A stretch of 45,218 bases of DNA from Prevotella sp. (GCA_017428055.1 JAFRRN010000070.1:1-45218); one strand, 5' to 3'; positions 24,911-35,101 are shown, numbered from the stretch's first letter. The notes: generated by a model from the sequence alone, not told the origin. Translations and numbers: made by a program.

Positions 24911-27900
24911 TTATTTGACAACCACCTTCTTGCCGTTCTTGATATAAACGCCTCTTGTCGGGGTAGCCACGCGGACGCCTTGGAGGTTATACCATGCGTC
25001 GTTCTCCGCATTGGCATTCACGTTGTCGATGCCTACGGTAGGACCATACAACCAGCGTGGGTCGCCAATCTTGGCGGTCTTCTGCGGACACTCGCCCAGC
25101 GTGAAGTCGCCCGTGGCGATGTCGTTAGCGAAGACAACCACACCTTCCACGTTGTTGGTGACAGGCTCTGCCTCGTCAGCAGTTTCCTCATTGGCGCTGA
25201 TGTCGGTCAATGCGCCGTCAACCGTCCATTGGAATGAGTTGCCGTCAATCATCCATGTCGGGTTAGGACCGCTCTGTCCGCCGTTCAAGCCCTTCACGAA
25301 TTGTCCTTGCTTACCGCAATCGATGATGATGCTATTCTTCAACTCGTAAGCGAGCCATGTCTGGTTAGCTTGGCGATGTGTGTTCACATTCTTCGAGTAG
25401 GCAATATTATATAAAGTGGAATTGGTGATTGAGATGGTTTGCATCTCCAATCCAGCCTCCGTAGCCTTCTGTCCGCTCTGTGAACTGTAGAGTTGACCCG
25501 TGTGTTGTGGGTTGCCATAGATGGTAGAGTTGCTGATGGCGAGTTTCTCTACAACACCACCGCCATTGAAGTCGAATACCGTCTTATTACCGCTTGCCAC
25601 TTCGATGATGCTATTTTCCAATGACAACGTGCCATATTGAGCCTTCACCTTGTTGCCATAAATAAATTGCTGGGGTAAACCTTTCACTTTGATTTGATTG
25701 ATTATGATGTCGCCAAGCTGATAGAATCCATTTTCGCCGAGCAAATCGCTGTGGATGTTATCGCTGATTTGAATCATCGGACCGGTGAGGGCTGATGCGT
25801 CAATATTGGCATAACCCACTTCATGACCACCCGTAGGAATTGCAACAATAAATTCAAGAGGACTATTGACCATGATGGGTGAAGCCACTTGATAATCGAC
25901 ACCACCAATCAATATTATCGTCACCTTGCTGGGATATGGATTCTCTTCCATGGCAGCAGCGACCGCAGCGGCAATGTCTTGGCCATCTTCTACATTCACA
26001 AAGAGAGGCTCACCGATTCCCGGCTGTGAATAATTCACGTTCTTGAACGACAGCCAGCTGATATTGTTATCGGCAGCCACATTGAACTGGATCTTCAAGA
26101 TGCCATCCTCGCCTACCACGCCTTGTGCGGTGAAGGTATCAAGATAGAACTGCGACTCACCGACCCGTGCGCCAGCGGTCACAGGCACAGCCTCGCCTTC
26201 GTTGGCTTGGAGGGTGATTCCCGTAGGAGCATCCTCTGCACCGTTCTTCACGCGGACGCGAACCCATGCGGAAACATCATACTTACCCGGTGTCAAACCA
26301 GTGATGGTTGCCGTCAAGGTACGCTCGCCGAGCGACTGGTCGTCGCCCGTCCAATACTCGAAGAATGGAACCTTGAACTCCGTACCGTCGTTCTCGCCTT
26401 CCACCGACCATGTGTTGATGTAATAAGGAGCATCCACGAAGTCAGGATTGGTGTCCCAAGCACTGAGCAGGAAGTTGTCAACGGTAATGGCAGCATGCCA
26501 TCCTGTCACCTTGGAAGGATCTTGGAGGGCGGCAGCCTCAGCCTTTGTCAACGTGCCGTCTTCATACTTGGCAGCCCATTGTCCGTAGTACTCGTCGTAA
26601 GCCTCTTGCGTATAAACATTCGTTGCGTCTACCAATGCCTTCATGGCTGGCAATACATTCTTGGCGGTGATGCTTGCCTCGGCAGCGTCGATGGCAGCCG
26701 TCAGTTTCTCGATGGCGGCATTGATGTCCTCCACGGGAGAGGAAGCTGTCACCTCGGCAGTCTCTGCCAAAGCCGTTGCCAAGCCATTGTTGACAACCTC
26801 TATCTCGGGCTGTCCTTGCAACGATGCAGCCTTCTCGCGCAACTCTGCCAATTGGGCAATGACGGCGGCGTTCTTCACTTCGTCAAGCGTAGCGTCCGCT
26901 CCGTAGTATGTCAACACGAAGTTGTCCCAGATCACCCACAGGTTGGGATTGAGTTCATTCTTGATACCGACGGTGATTTGTCCGTCTTCCACCTGCACAT
27001 ACATCGGCTCTGCCTTGTACAAGCCATTCTCAAACGATGCGCAAGCGTCTGCCATCGAGTTCTCGCTGCCCGTCTTCAAGGGAACCAATGTCGTCTCATT
27101 GTTGATGAAGAACTGAGCCAAGTTCTCCTCGTCGCTACCATCCTGGCGATAGAAGCCTTGTGCCTCTAATGCGTAGACACCATTGGGAACGTTGTTGAGC
27201 ACCTGTGAGACGGTGAACGTCGAGTGGTATGACTCACCACTATGCTTGTTGCTGTTACCACCCGTCAAGTTCTTGTTGGTGCAATCCTCGCTGACAACCC
27301 AAGCGTCCACATTGCGGTTGTTGCGGCCAAAGGTATGGTCGATAATCAGGAACGTAGCGTCAACGGGAGCGGTAGCCGTAGCGGCATTCAATGATGCCAG
27401 CATCTCTTCCTCGGAGATAATCTGCCAAAGGGCATTGTCGCCAGCGGCAACATTCTTGCCCAAGATAGTGGAACTGCCATCATATCCATAAAGTTCACCA
27501 GCCTCATTGGCAATGGTGTAGACGTTGTCGCCAGCCTTGGCAATGGTCAGGTTGATGGGGCTGCCGTCCATATAGTCGCCACCGAAGTAGTAGCTTGTGC
27601 CGCCATTGGAGACTTGCGACTCCATGGTGTAAACGCCATCGGCGATTTGTGCCAAGGTCACATAGTCGGGATGGTCAATCAAGGACGCACGTGTACCCCA
27701 GTCATTGGCTGCACCCCAATATTTCTTGGCACCTTCATTATAGAGATAATACTTGCCATCGAAAGGTTGTACCACCACTTCCACCAACCAACGTGGGTCG
27801 CCAATGCGAGCCTCGTTCTGTGGACATTGGCCAAAGGTGAAGTCGCCCGTGGCGATGTCATTGGCGAATACTGCCACACCCTCCACATTATTGGTAACAG

Positions 27901-30274
27901 GCTCTTCGTCGTCACCAGTTGCCTCGTTCATGCTGATGTCGGTCAACGCGCCATCAACCGTCCATTGGAATGAGTTGCCATCAATATCCCATGTGGGGTT
28001 GGGACCGCCCTGTCCGCCGTTCAATCCCTTCACGAACTGCCCATTCTTACCGCAATCGATGATCACGCTGTTCTTCAACTCGTATGCCAGCCATGTCTGG
28101 TTGCTCTGGCGATGGCTGTTCACGTTCTTCGAGTAGGCAATATTATATAATGTGGAGTTGGTAATCGAGATGGTTTGTTTCTCCAATCCTGCCTCGGTTG
28201 CCTTCTGTCCGCTCTGGGAACTATAGAGCTGACCCGTATGCTGGGGGTTGCCATAAATGGTAGAGTTGCTGATAGATACCGTTTCAGCTACACCGCCACC
28301 GTTGAAGTCTAACACCGTCTTGTTGCCGCTTGCCACTTCAACGATGCTGTTTTCCAATGCCACCGTACCATACTGAGCCTTCACTCGGTTGCCATAGATG
28401 AGCTGCTGTGCAAGACCTTTTACTGTAACTCCTGCAATCTTGATGTCTCCAAGCTGATAGAAGCCATTTTCAGCAAGCAAGTCACCGTGAATGTCATCGC
28501 TGACTTGAACCATTGGGCTTTGCAATGCAGAAGCATCAATTGTTGCATTACCACCTGAGATGGTGATTGGGCTATTGGCTACAATAGATGTCGTGGCGAC
28601 ATAATTACCAGATTCAAGGTTGATGGTAACACTCTCTGGATAATTGTTGGTTTCCATCGCAGTTGCTAATTCAGCGGCTATGTCCTTGCCTTCCACAAGA
28701 TTCAGCACAATGGGTTCACCCATCGGCACAACCACATCCACCAACCAACGTGGGTCGCCAATGCGAGCCTCGTTCTGTGGACATTGGTCAAACGTGAAGT
28801 CACCCGTGGTGATGTCGCCAGCAAACACGGCTACGCCTTCCACATTGTTGGCAACAGGCTCTGCCTCGTCACCAGTCTCTTCGAGTGCGCTGATGTCTGT
28901 CAACGCACCGTCAACCGTCCATTGGAACGAGTTGCCGTCAATCATCCATGTGGGGTTCGGTCCACTCTGTCCGCCGTTCAAGCCCTTGACGAACTGGTTT
29001 TGCTTACCGCAGTCGATGATCATGCTGTTCTTCAACTCGTATGCCAGCCATGTCTGGTTGCTCTGGCGATGGCTGTTCACGTTCTTCGAGTAGGATATAT
29101 TATATAATGTGGAGTTGGTAATCGAGATGGTTTGCGTCTCCAATCCAGCCTCCGTAGCCTTCTGTCCGCTCTGTGAACTATAGAGTTGTCCCGTGTGTTG
29201 TGGGTTGCCATAGATGGTGGAGTTGCTAATGGCGAGCGTTGCAGCAATACCGCCACCGTTGAAGTCGAACACCGTCTTGTTGCCACTTGCCACCTCAACA
29301 ATGCTGTTATCCAAGGAAACGGTATTGTAGAGAGCCTTCACCTTGTTGCCATAAATCAACTGCTGGGCCAAACCTGTCACTTTCACGTTGGAAATAGAGA
29401 TGTTACCCAACTCATAGATGCCATTTTCTTCGTTTGGCTGGAATGCTGCAAGGTCTGCCTTGACCTGCACCATCGGAGCCGTCAATGCGGATGCGTCAAT
29501 CGTTGCGGGGGCGGCGGCATCACCTTGGATGGTGAGATGGCCGACGGTCTCTATCGCCTGGCTCACTGAATATTCGCCATTGGCGGCCAAGTTGATGGTC
29601 ACGCTGGCGGGATAGGGATTGTTTTCCATGGCAGCAGCAAGCTCTGCGCTGATGTCTCCCGACACGGGACTCAACTCAATAGCCTCGCCCACCACGGGTG
29701 CGGGAGGCTCTTTTCCCTCGTAGGTCATGCCATAATAGTTGATGGTCGTACCCCTTCCCCAAATGGTATAGGTGTTGCCCTCTGCCAACTCATACTCCTT
29801 CGTGACCCAAGCATACTTGAAGTCTTCCGTCTCTTCCACGATGGTAAGCGTTCCGTCAAGTTGCGAGAGGTCGGCTTGGTTGGTAATCTTCAGATCCTTG
29901 CCGTCGTTGGAGGCATAGACACCGCTGTCCTCGTTTTGCGAAGTGGACTGGCGACGGTAGTAAATCTTCAGCGTCAAGTCCTTCTTTGCCGTCAAGATGA
30001 TTGGCGTACTGCCACCCTTGTCCGTGCCATTCGGCTCTTCGGCAGTAGGAGCAGCATCCACGCGCACTTGGATGTAGTGGGTAAATTCCTCACCCGCAAT
30101 CTCTTTCACTGCACTTTTCAGTGTAGTCTCATACACCGTCTTGGCGGTTACCAGCTCATCGTCGATGAGTGTTGACCCTGCCGCAACGGGCGTTTCCTCT
30201 GATGCCTTCCACGTATTCGCGAATGCGCAAACCGCCAATAAGGCAACAGCCAATAAAGTAAACTTTGTTTTCAT
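24911..30274 (-). CDS. Large secreted protein with three beta-helix-like repeats
   Basis: A 1787-residue exported protein: signal peptide MKTKFTLLAVALLAVCAFA, an N-terminal domain (to about residue 200), then three copies of a 315-residue module, the first two adjacent and the third after a 580-residue insert. Each copy begins with GE-(A/P)-(I/L), runs through an ASA-like stretch (IDAS) and ISNSTIYGNPQHTGQLYSSQ, and ends at IGDPRWL. Short Ser/Thr/Asn-rich strands suggest a right-handed parallel beta-helix of the DUF4957/DUF5123 type (family call tentative). The insert contains a module beginning GKYYLYNEGAKKYWG, a helical part and a carbohydrate-binding-like part. The C-terminus ends GVYIKNGKKVVVK, the putative sorting motif. 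I chose the ATG at 30274; a start at 30325 would lie about 5 bases from the expected transcript start. Confidence 0.7.
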   Translation of the reverse strand: MKTKFTLLAVALLAVCAFANTWKASEETPVAAGSTLIDDELVTAKTVYETTLKSAVKEIAGEEFTHYIQVRVDAAPTAEEPNGTDKGGSTPIILTAKKDLTLKIYYRRQSTSQNEDSGVYASNDGKDLKITNQADLSQLDGTLTIVEETEDFKYAWVTKEYELAEGNTYTIWGRGTTINYYGMTYEGKEPPAPVVGEAIELSPVSGDISAELAAAMENNPYPASVTINLAANGEYSVSQAIETVGHLTIQGDAAAPATIDASALTAPMVQVKADLAAFQPNEENGIYELGNISISNVKVTGLAQQLIYGNKVKALYNTVSLDNSIVEVASGNKTVFDFNGGGIAATLAISNSTIYGNPQHTGQLYSSQSGQKATEAGLETQTISITNSTLYNISYSKNVNSHRQSNQTWLAYELKNSMIIDCGKQNQFVKGLNGGQSGPNPTWMIDGNSFQWTVDGALTDISALEETGDEAEPVANNVEGVAVFAGDITTGDFTFDQCPQNEARIGDPRWLVDVVVPMGEPIVLNLVEGKDIAAELATAMETNNYPESVTINLESGNYVATTSIVANSPITISGGNATIDASALQSPMVQVSDDIHGDLLAENGFYQLGDIKIAGVTVKGLAQQLIYGNRVKAQYGTVALENSIVEVASGNKTVLDFNGGGVAETVSISNSTIYGNPQHTGQLYSSQSGQKATEAGLEKQTISITNSTLYNIAYSKNVNSHRQSNQTWLAYELKNSVIIDCGKNGQFVKGLNGGQGGPNPTWDIDGNSFQWTVDGALTDISMNEATGDDEEPVTNNVEGVAVFANDIATGDFTFGQCPQNEARIGDPRWLVEVVVQPFDGKYYLYNEGAKKYWGAANDWGTRASLIDHPDYVTLAQIADGVYTMESQVSNGGTSYYFGGDYMDGSPINLTIAKAGDNVYTIANEAGELYGYDGSSTILGKNVAAGDNALWQIISEEEMLASLNAATATAPVDATFLIIDHTFGRNNRNVDAWVVSEDCTNKNLTGGNSNKHSGESYHSTFTVSQVLNNVPNGVYALEAQGFYRQDGSDEENLAQFFINNETTLVPLKTGSENSMADACASFENGLYKAEPMYVQVEDGQITVGIKNELNPNLWVIWDNFVLTYYGADATLDEVKNAAVIAQLAELREKAASLQGQPEIEVVNNGLATALAETAEVTASSPVEDINAAIEKLTAAIDAAEASITAKNVLPAMKALVDATNVYTQEAYDEYYGQWAAKYEDGTLTKAEAAALQDPSKVTGWHAAITVDNFLLSAWDTNPDFVDAPYYINTWSVEGENDGTEFKVPFFEYWTGDDQSLGERTLTATITGLTPGKYDVSAWVRVRVKNGAEDAPTGITLQANEGEAVPVTAGARVGESQFYLDTFTAQGVVGEDGILKIQFNVAADNNISWLSFKNVNYSQPGIGEPLFVNVEDGQDIAAAVAAAMEENPYPSKVTIILIGGVDYQVASPIMVNSPLEFIVAIPTGGHEVGYANIDASALTGPMIQISDNIHSDLLGENGFYQLGDIIINQIKVKGLPQQFIYGNKVKAQYGTLSLENSIIEVASGNKTVFDFNGGGVVEKLAISNSTIYGNPQHTGQLYSSQSGQKATEAGLEMQTISITNSTLYNIAYSKNVNTHRQANQTWLAYELKNSIIIDCGKQGQFVKGLNGGQSGPNPTWMIDGNSFQWTVDGALTDISANEETADEAEPVTNNVEGVVVFANDIATGDFTLGECPQKTAKIGDPRWLYGPTVGIDNVNANAENDAWYNLQGVRVATPTRGVYIKNGKKVVVK
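25046..26018 (-). repeat. Beta-helix module copy 3
   Basis: Third copy of the roughly 950-base module, C-terminal in the protein. Identity to copies 1 and 2 is visible at base level (for example around 25470-25560), and it is separated from copy 2 by about 1.75 kb. Confidence 0.75.
27778..28721 (-). repeat. Beta-helix module copy 2
   Basis: Second copy, directly following copy 1 in the protein, with long near-identical base runs such as the segment around 28195-28265. Confidence 0.75.
28745..29694 (-). repeat. Beta-helix module copy 1
   Basis: First copy. Its GDPRWL end lies close to the start of copy 2, giving a tandem pair. The near-identity of bases, including third positions, suggests recent duplication or gene conversion. 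Confidence 0.75.
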
Positions 30275-30335
30275 ACGGTATAAAAATATGTTAGTAAATA
30301 ATGATTTGCCAGTATAGGTAGACATGATTTGTTTG

Positions 30336-30343
30336 CAAAGATA
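30336..30343 (-). promoter_or_regulatory. Promoter -7 box of the large secreted protein
   Basis: Minus-strand TATCTTTG, a full match, 62 bases before the ATG at 30274. No clear -33 element at the usual distance. Confidence 0.6.
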
Positions 30344-30495
30344 ATGAAAAACTTTGACATCTTAACTCTTTTTTGGAAAAAATAATGTAACTCGCCCTTG
30401 ACAGGGATGGCAATCCTATCTGCCTTTAAGAGATTATTCTAACGGGAACACCCCTTTTTTCAATGGAAATAATCGGATATTTCAGTAAAAAAGCG

Positions 30496-30503
30496 TAACT
30501 TTG
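30496..30503 (+). promoter_or_regulatory. Promoter -7 box of gpmI
   Basis: TAACTTTG matches TAnnTTTG and lies 39 bases before the gpmI ATG. The -33 region is only T-rich. Confidence 0.65.
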
Positions 30504-30541
30504 CAACCAAACTCATTATAATTCACGACATTACTATTATT

Positions 30542-32065
30542 ATGGCAAAGAAAGCATTACTGATGATTCTCGACGGATGGGGAATCGGACAACACGGAAA
30601 AGGAGACGTCATTTTCAACACGCCAACACCCTATTTAGATTATCTTACAGCCATCTCCGCACATTCACAGCTACAGGCTTCGGGCGAGGATGTGGGGCTT
30701 CCCGACGGACAGATGGGAAACAGCGAGGTGGGACACCTCAACATTGGCGCAGGGCGCATTGTCTACCAAGACTTGGTGAAAATCAATCGCGCCTGCAAAG
30801 ACGGCTCCATCCTGAAGAATCCGCAAGTGGTAGCCGCCTATTCCTATGCCAAGGAACAGGGCAAGAAGCTGCACCTGATGGGACTGACCAGCGACGGCGG
30901 CGTTCACTCCAGCCTCCAACACCTCTTCAAACTCATCGAAATCGGCAAGGAATATGGGCTGAAAGACCAAGTGTTCGTACACTGTTTCATGGACGGACGC
31001 GACACGGACCCACGCTCGGGCAAGGGTTTCATCGAACAGGTGCAAGCTGTCTGCGACCGCAGTGATGCCCATATCGCCAGCATCGTGGGACGTTTCTACG
31101 CCATGGACCGCGACAAGCGGTGGGAGCGTGTGAAGGAAGCCTACGACCTCATCGTCAACGGCAAGGGCAAACAGAGCCAAGACATGGTGGCAGCCATGCA
31201 GGAGAGTTATGAGGATGGCGTGACCGATGAGTTCATCAAGCCCATCCACAACAGCACAGTCAACGGCACGATTGAGGAGGGCGACGTGGTCGTCTTCATC
31301 AACTTCCGCAACGACCGCGCCAAGGAACTCACCTACGTCCTCACACAGCAAGACATGCCCGATGCGGGAATGAAGACCATCCCCGGCTTGCAATACTATT
31401 GCATGACCCCATACGATGCCAGTTTCAAGGGCGTTCACATCTTGTTCCCCAAGGAGAACGTGGAGAACACCCTGGGAGAATACCTCTCCAAATTGGGGAA
31501 GAAGCAACTGCACACCGCCGAGACGGAGAAATACGCACACGTGACATTCTTCTTCAACGGCGGACGTGAAGCCCCTTATGAGAATGAAGACCGCATCCTC
31601 GTGGCATCGCCCAAGGTTCCCACCTACGACCTCAAGCCAGAGATGAGCGCATACGAGGTGAAAGACAAGCTCGTCGAGGCAATCAAGACACAGCAATACG
31701 ACTTCATCGTCGTCAACTTCGCCAACGGCGACATGGTGGGGCATACGGGAGTGTATAACGCCATCGCCAAGGCGGTGTGGGCAGTGGACAATTGCGTCCG
31801 CGAAGTCATTGAGACCGCCAAGGCGAATGACTACGAGGCCATCATCATCGCCGACCATGGCAACGCCGACAACGCCATCAACCCCGACGGCACACCCAAC
31901 ACCGCCCACTCGCTCAACCCCGTCCCATTCATCTACGTGACCGACAATAACAGCGCATGGGTCAAGGAGGGCAGGCTCGCCGACGTGGCTCCCTCGCTCC
32001 TACACATCATGGGACTGGAGCAACCTGCCGACATGACGGGCGACAACCTTATCTCCGACAATTAA
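30542..32065 (+). CDS. gpmI: 2,3-bisphosphoglycerate-independent phosphoglycerate mutase
   Basis: A 507-residue cytoplasmic glycolytic enzyme that interconverts 3- and 2-phosphoglycerate using two manganese ions and no bisphosphoglycerate. Key parts are the first metal Asp (LDGWGIG at 10-16), the catalytic Ser61 in [34 protein letters not shown] and the metal-site DHGNADN near residue 440. The length matches the family. It is preceded by a good -7 box and ends at a strong hairpin, so it is probably transcribed alone. Confidence 0.97.
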   Translation: MAKKALLMILDGWGIGQHGKGDVIFNTPTPYLDYLTAISAHSQLQASGEDVGLPDGQMGNSEVGHLNIGAGRIVYQDLVKINRACKDGSILKNPQVVAAYSYAKEQGKKLHLMGLTSDGGVHSSLQHLFKLIEIGKEYGLKDQVFVHCFMDGRDTDPRSGKGFIEQVQAVCDRSDAHIASIVGRFYAMDRDKRWERVKEAYDLIVNGKGKQSQDMVAAMQESYEDGVTDEFIKPIHNSTVNGTIEEGDVVVFINFRNDRAKELTYVLTQQDMPDAGMKTIPGLQYYCMTPYDASFKGVHILFPKENVENTLGEYLSKLGKKQLHTAETEKYAHVTFFFNGGREAPYENEDRILVASPKVPTYDLKPEMSAYEVKDKLVEAIKTQQYDFIVVNFANGDMVGHTGVYNAIAKAVWAVDNCVREVIETAKANDYEAIIIADHGNADNAINPDGTPNTAHSLNPVPFIYVTDNNSAWVKEGRLADVAPSLLHIMGLEQPADMTGDNLISDN

Positions 32066-32085
32066 CAAACGTATCATTTAGATTC

Positions 32086-32126
32086 CGTATATGCCACATA
32101 TACGATTGATATATGTGGCATATACG
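32086..32126 (+). terminator. Perfect 16-base hairpin after gpmI
   Basis: Arms 32086-32101 and 32111-32126 are perfectly complementary with a 9-base loop. It is AT-rich, followed by TTTG. It probably ends gpmI transcription, and its right arm overlaps a -7-like box before ung. Confidence 0.7.
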
Positions 32127-32130
32127 TTTG
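32123..32130 (+). promoter_or_regulatory. Possible -7 box of ung inside the hairpin arm
   Basis: TACGTTTG matches TAnnTTTG but overlaps the terminator arm and lies only 10 bases before the ung ATG, implying an almost leaderless transcript. It may be chance. Confidence 0.3.
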
Positions 32131-32140
32131 TATTTCGACC

Positions 32141-32806
32141 ATGAGCGTACAGATAGAAGAGACATGGAAAGAGCGGCTGAAAGGGGAATTTGACAAGCCC
32201 TATTTCGCACAATTGACGGAAGCCGTAAGGCGTGAGTACATGGCTGGGGCGTGCTATCCGTCCGGCAAATGGATATTCAACGCCTTTAACCTCTGCCCCT
32301 TCGACCAAGTGAAGGTCGTTATCATCGGCCAAGACCCGTACCATGAGCCTGGACAAGCGCATGGATTGAGCTTCTCCGTGCAGGATGGAGTCATGTTTCC
32401 CCCGTCGTTGCAAAACATCTTCAAGGAGATACACGACGACTTGGGTACACCCATCCCACAAAGCGGCGACCTTACACGATGGGCAAAGCAAGGGGTGTTG
32501 CTGCTCAATGCCACACTTACCGTGCGGGCACATCAAGCCAATAGCCATGCCATGTTGGGTTGGCAGACATTCACCGATGCCGCTATTCACGCCCTCGCCA
32601 CCCACCGCGAGCACCTTGTCTACATGCTATGGGGTGGTTTTGCCCGTGGCAAGGCATACATGATTGACCGCCAACGAAACCTTGTACTGGAGTCGGTACA
32701 CCCCTCTCCCCTCTCCGCCAACCGTGGCGGATGGTTCGGGCAGCACCAGTTCTCCCACTGCAATGCGTATCTTCAACAAAATGGCATAGCTCCAATCGTG
32801 TGGTAA
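32141..32806 (+). CDS. ung: Uracil-DNA glycosylase, family 1
   Basis: A 221-residue DNA repair enzyme that removes uracil from DNA. The water-activating motif GQDPYH is at residues 63-68 (D65), and the Leu-loop motif HPSPLSANRGG is near residue 187. Length and spacing match bacterial Ung. It is followed after 19 bases by the DUF3109 gene. Confidence 0.97.
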   Translation: MSVQIEETWKERLKGEFDKPYFAQLTEAVRREYMAGACYPSGKWIFNAFNLCPFDQVKVVIIGQDPYHEPGQAHGLSFSVQDGVMFPPSLQNIFKEIHDDLGTPIPQSGDLTRWAKQGVLLLNATLTVRAHQANSHAMLGWQTFTDAAIHALATHREHLVYMLWGGFARGKAYMIDRQRNLVLESVHPSPLSANRGGWFGQHQFSHCNAYLQQNGIAPIVW

Positions 32807-32825
32807 GGGGAAAATAATACAAACT

Positions 32826-33437
32826 ATGAGCAACAAACCGAAACGACAAGCTGCACTACCCATCTTGCAAGTGGGTAATGTGTTGCTCTCTCCAGACATC
32901 ATCACGGAACGGTTCTGTTGCGACTATGCCAAATGCAAGGGAATTTGTTGCGTCGAGGGAAACGCAGGAGCACCCGTCACCATCGACGAGGTGGCGGAAA
33001 TAGAAGATGTCCTTGACACCGTATGGGACCAACTGTCACCCCAGGCACAAGCCATCATCGATCGCCAAGGCGTGGCATATACCGACGAGGAGGGCGACTT
33101 AGTGACAAGCATCGTGGCGGGCAAGGACTGCGTATTCACTTGTTATGATGGCGGTAATTGTCTCTGTGCGCTTGAGAAAGCTTGCCGTGAGGGCAAGACG
33201 AACTTCCCCAAGCCCATATCTTGCGCCCTATACCCCATCCGCGCCAAGCAATTCTCCAATGGCATGGTGGGTCTCAACTACAGCAGATGGGCCATCTGCC
33301 GGGACGCAGTGACCCTCGGCAAGCAATTAGACATGCCCGTCTACCATTTCCTTAAGGAGCCTCTCATTAGGCGTTTCGGCAAGGAATGGTATGAAGAATT
33401 AGAAGCCCTTGCGCAAGAAATAGCCAATGTATTATGA
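32826..33437 (+). CDS. DUF3109 family cysteine-rich protein
   Basis: A 203-residue protein with an N-terminal Cys cluster (C31, C32, C37, C41, C42 in FCCDYAKCKGICC) and more cysteines at GKDCVFTCYDGGNCLC and ISCALYPIRA, a pattern typical of DUF3109 and of proteins binding zinc or an iron-sulfur cluster. Its function is not known. It is 19 bases after ung, in a probable two-gene unit that is widespread in Bacteroidales from memory. A hairpin ends the unit. Confidence 0.85.
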   Translation: MSNKPKRQAALPILQVGNVLLSPDIITERFCCDYAKCKGICCVEGNAGAPVTIDEVAEIEDVLDTVWDQLSPQAQAIIDRQGVAYTDEEGDLVTSIVAGKDCVFTCYDGGNCLCALEKACREGKTNFPKPISCALYPIRAKQFSNGMVGLNYSRWAICRDAVTLGKQLDMPVYHFLKEPLIRRFGKEWYEELEALAQEIANVL

Positions 33438-33443
33438 CATCAT

Positions 33444-33477
33444 CAGCCCCGACATAGAATGTTCCATGTCGGGGCTG
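33444..33477. terminator. Hairpin between convergent genes
   Basis: A perfect 12-base GC-rich stem (33444-33455 with 33466-33477) and 10-base loop sit between the convergent DUF3109 and metallophosphoesterase genes. There is no U-tract on either side, but the position suits a bidirectional terminator. Confidence 0.65.
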
Positions 33478-33601
33478 CAAATATATACGTGAGAGAGAAT
33501 TGGATTAAGGCTCACGTTGATCTATCAGCTGTTTGGCAGTTTCCAAGTCGGTATGGTTTTCAATTATCAACCGCCGGAGTTCAGCTTCCGCATTCTTTCT
33601 C

Positions 33602-35101
33602 TTAATCCCCCAAGATGATATTGATGAGACATGTAACATCAGTCACATTCACGGTGCCATTACCATCCACATCAGCAGTATCCATATCGTATGGGAGTAA
33701 CTCATCAAAGAGGATTTCTATCAATGCAATGACATCCGCTATGTTGACCAACCCATTCCTATCAACATCTCCTCGCAACTTTTCCAAATACTGGCTTAAG
33801 TCGGGCAAGTTGATGGTGAGCTTCAAGTCGTTGGTTTGGTTTTCATGTCCTTCCACGCCATACCAACTGAGGTCTTTGAGCATACTATATAAGGTCGCCT
33901 CCGCATCGTCCCATGTCATGCCCCTCGACGATAGTTTAGCGGTTATGGAAGAATTGCTTTTCAATGTGGAACTACCGAGCTTATACATGTTGATAAGGCT
34001 CTTGGCATCGATAGACCTGTTTTCATTTCCCTCCGCATGAATAATAATCATGTTGGTGAGAATATTGACAAACAATTCATTTCCAAACATCGACGAGGCG
34101 TATTTCTTGGCAAAGGTCTGCAATCTGGTTTTGGCAGTATTACTAAAGTCCTCATCGCTTGGCAAGGATGCGACATGGCCCGTATTGACGGTCAGCCGCC
34201 TCATGTCCTTGCTTAAAGTCAACTCGCGATAGTCGCAAGGGTAAGAGATTGTGGAACCCGTGTTTACGTCATAGATGGAGTCGGTCAGGGCGGTGTTGTA
34301 ATCCTTGGCGATGTCGGATATATGGACATGCCCTGTGAGGATGACATGAATGCCGGCATCCGTCAAGCGGTCTTTCACGTTCTCATAGTCGTTCACACGA
34401 TATGACCCCAGGAATCTGTCCAAATTGTTGACATGGGGAAACAAGGGGTGGTGCATCATCGCCAACACTTGCTTGCCTTGGCTACGGGCTTTCTTCGCTT
34501 GTTGGCACACCCAGCTCAACGTGGTATTGGTCAATGAGCCGCCATTGCCCGAGTCAATGCCTATCAGCACCATTCCCTTCACAGGCTCACAGGCGTAGGT
34601 CAACGAGGTTGACTCACGTTCAGAAGCAGAGCTATAACCATAGTTTTGATACAGACGCTCAAATGTTGCCGCGTCTGCCACCTCCACCTTACTTCTCTCG
34701 TCGCCATCGAAAATGTAGGCATTGCTTGTTCCACGGTCATGGTTGCCCGGAATCACGTAAACGGCAATGCCCGCCTTGCGCAGTTTGTCAAGTCCTGCCA
34801 GCACATATTGGTGACTTGCCAACTCGCCATCCTTGGTCAAGTCGCCAGTGATTAGGAGCATATCGGGCTTGTCTGCCAAATATTTCTCGATTAGCACATC
34901 GTAAATCTCTGCACTATAGTCGAGCAATTTGCGCTCCCCTCCAAGGGCGTTCTGCCAAGCCGTCCCGTCGTTCACCACCAATTCGGGAGCCATGACATGG
35001 ATATCAGACAACACGGAAATCTTCGTCTGGGCATACGATGGTATGGCAGCCCCCAAAGCTATTAAACACAGAATGTTTATGATGATTGTCTTTTTTGACA
35101 T
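33602..35101 (-). CDS. Secreted metallophosphoesterase with dockerin-like tail
   Basis: A 499-residue exported protein: signal peptide to about residue 25 (SYAQ), then a calcineurin-like phosphoesterase domain with all usual metal motifs (LSDIHV, GDLTKDG, GNHDRG, MHHPLF, GHVHISD). It is followed by a spacer, and then a type I dockerin-like calcium-binding pair (GDVDRNGLVNIADVIALIEILF and DVDGNGTVNVTDVTCLINIILG, each under 25 residues, here named by their D-x-D/N-x-G cores). It should hydrolyse phosphate esters outside the cytoplasm; the substrate is unknown. Dockerin-like tails are common in Prevotella surface proteins without a known cellulosome. It lies 12 bases after the BspA-like gene. 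Confidence 0.85.
   Translation of the reverse strand: MSKKTIIINILCLIALGAAIPSYAQTKISVLSDIHVMAPELVVNDGTAWQNALGGERKLLDYSAEIYDVLIEKYLADKPDMLLITGDLTKDGELASHQYVLAGLDKLRKAGIAVYVIPGNHDRGTSNAYIFDGDERSKVEVADAATFERLYQNYGYSSASERESTSLTYACEPVKGMVLIGIDSGNGGSLTNTTLSWVCQQAKKARSQGKQVLAMMHHPLFPHVNNLDRFLGSYRVNDYENVKDRLTDAGIHVILTGHVHISDIAKDYNTALTDSIYDVNTGSTISYPCDYRELTLSKDMRRLTVNTGHVASLPSDEDFSNTAKTRLQTFAKKYASSMFGNELFVNILTNMIIIHAEGNENRSIDAKSLINMYKLGSSTLKSNSSITAKLSSRGMTWDDAEATLYSMLKDLSWYGVEGHENQTNDLKLTINLPDLSQYLEKLRGDVDRNGLVNIADVIALIEILFDELLPYDMDTADVDGNGTVNVTDVTCLINIILGD

Noticed and set aside
26123-27169. Open frame of 348 codons opposite the large repeat protein
   Set aside because: Antisense to a coherent secreted protein with a signal peptide and repeats.
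30671-31909. Long open frame on the strand opposite gpmI
   Set aside because: It is the antisense of a clear glycolytic gene; the length follows from codon bias, and no domain was recognised.
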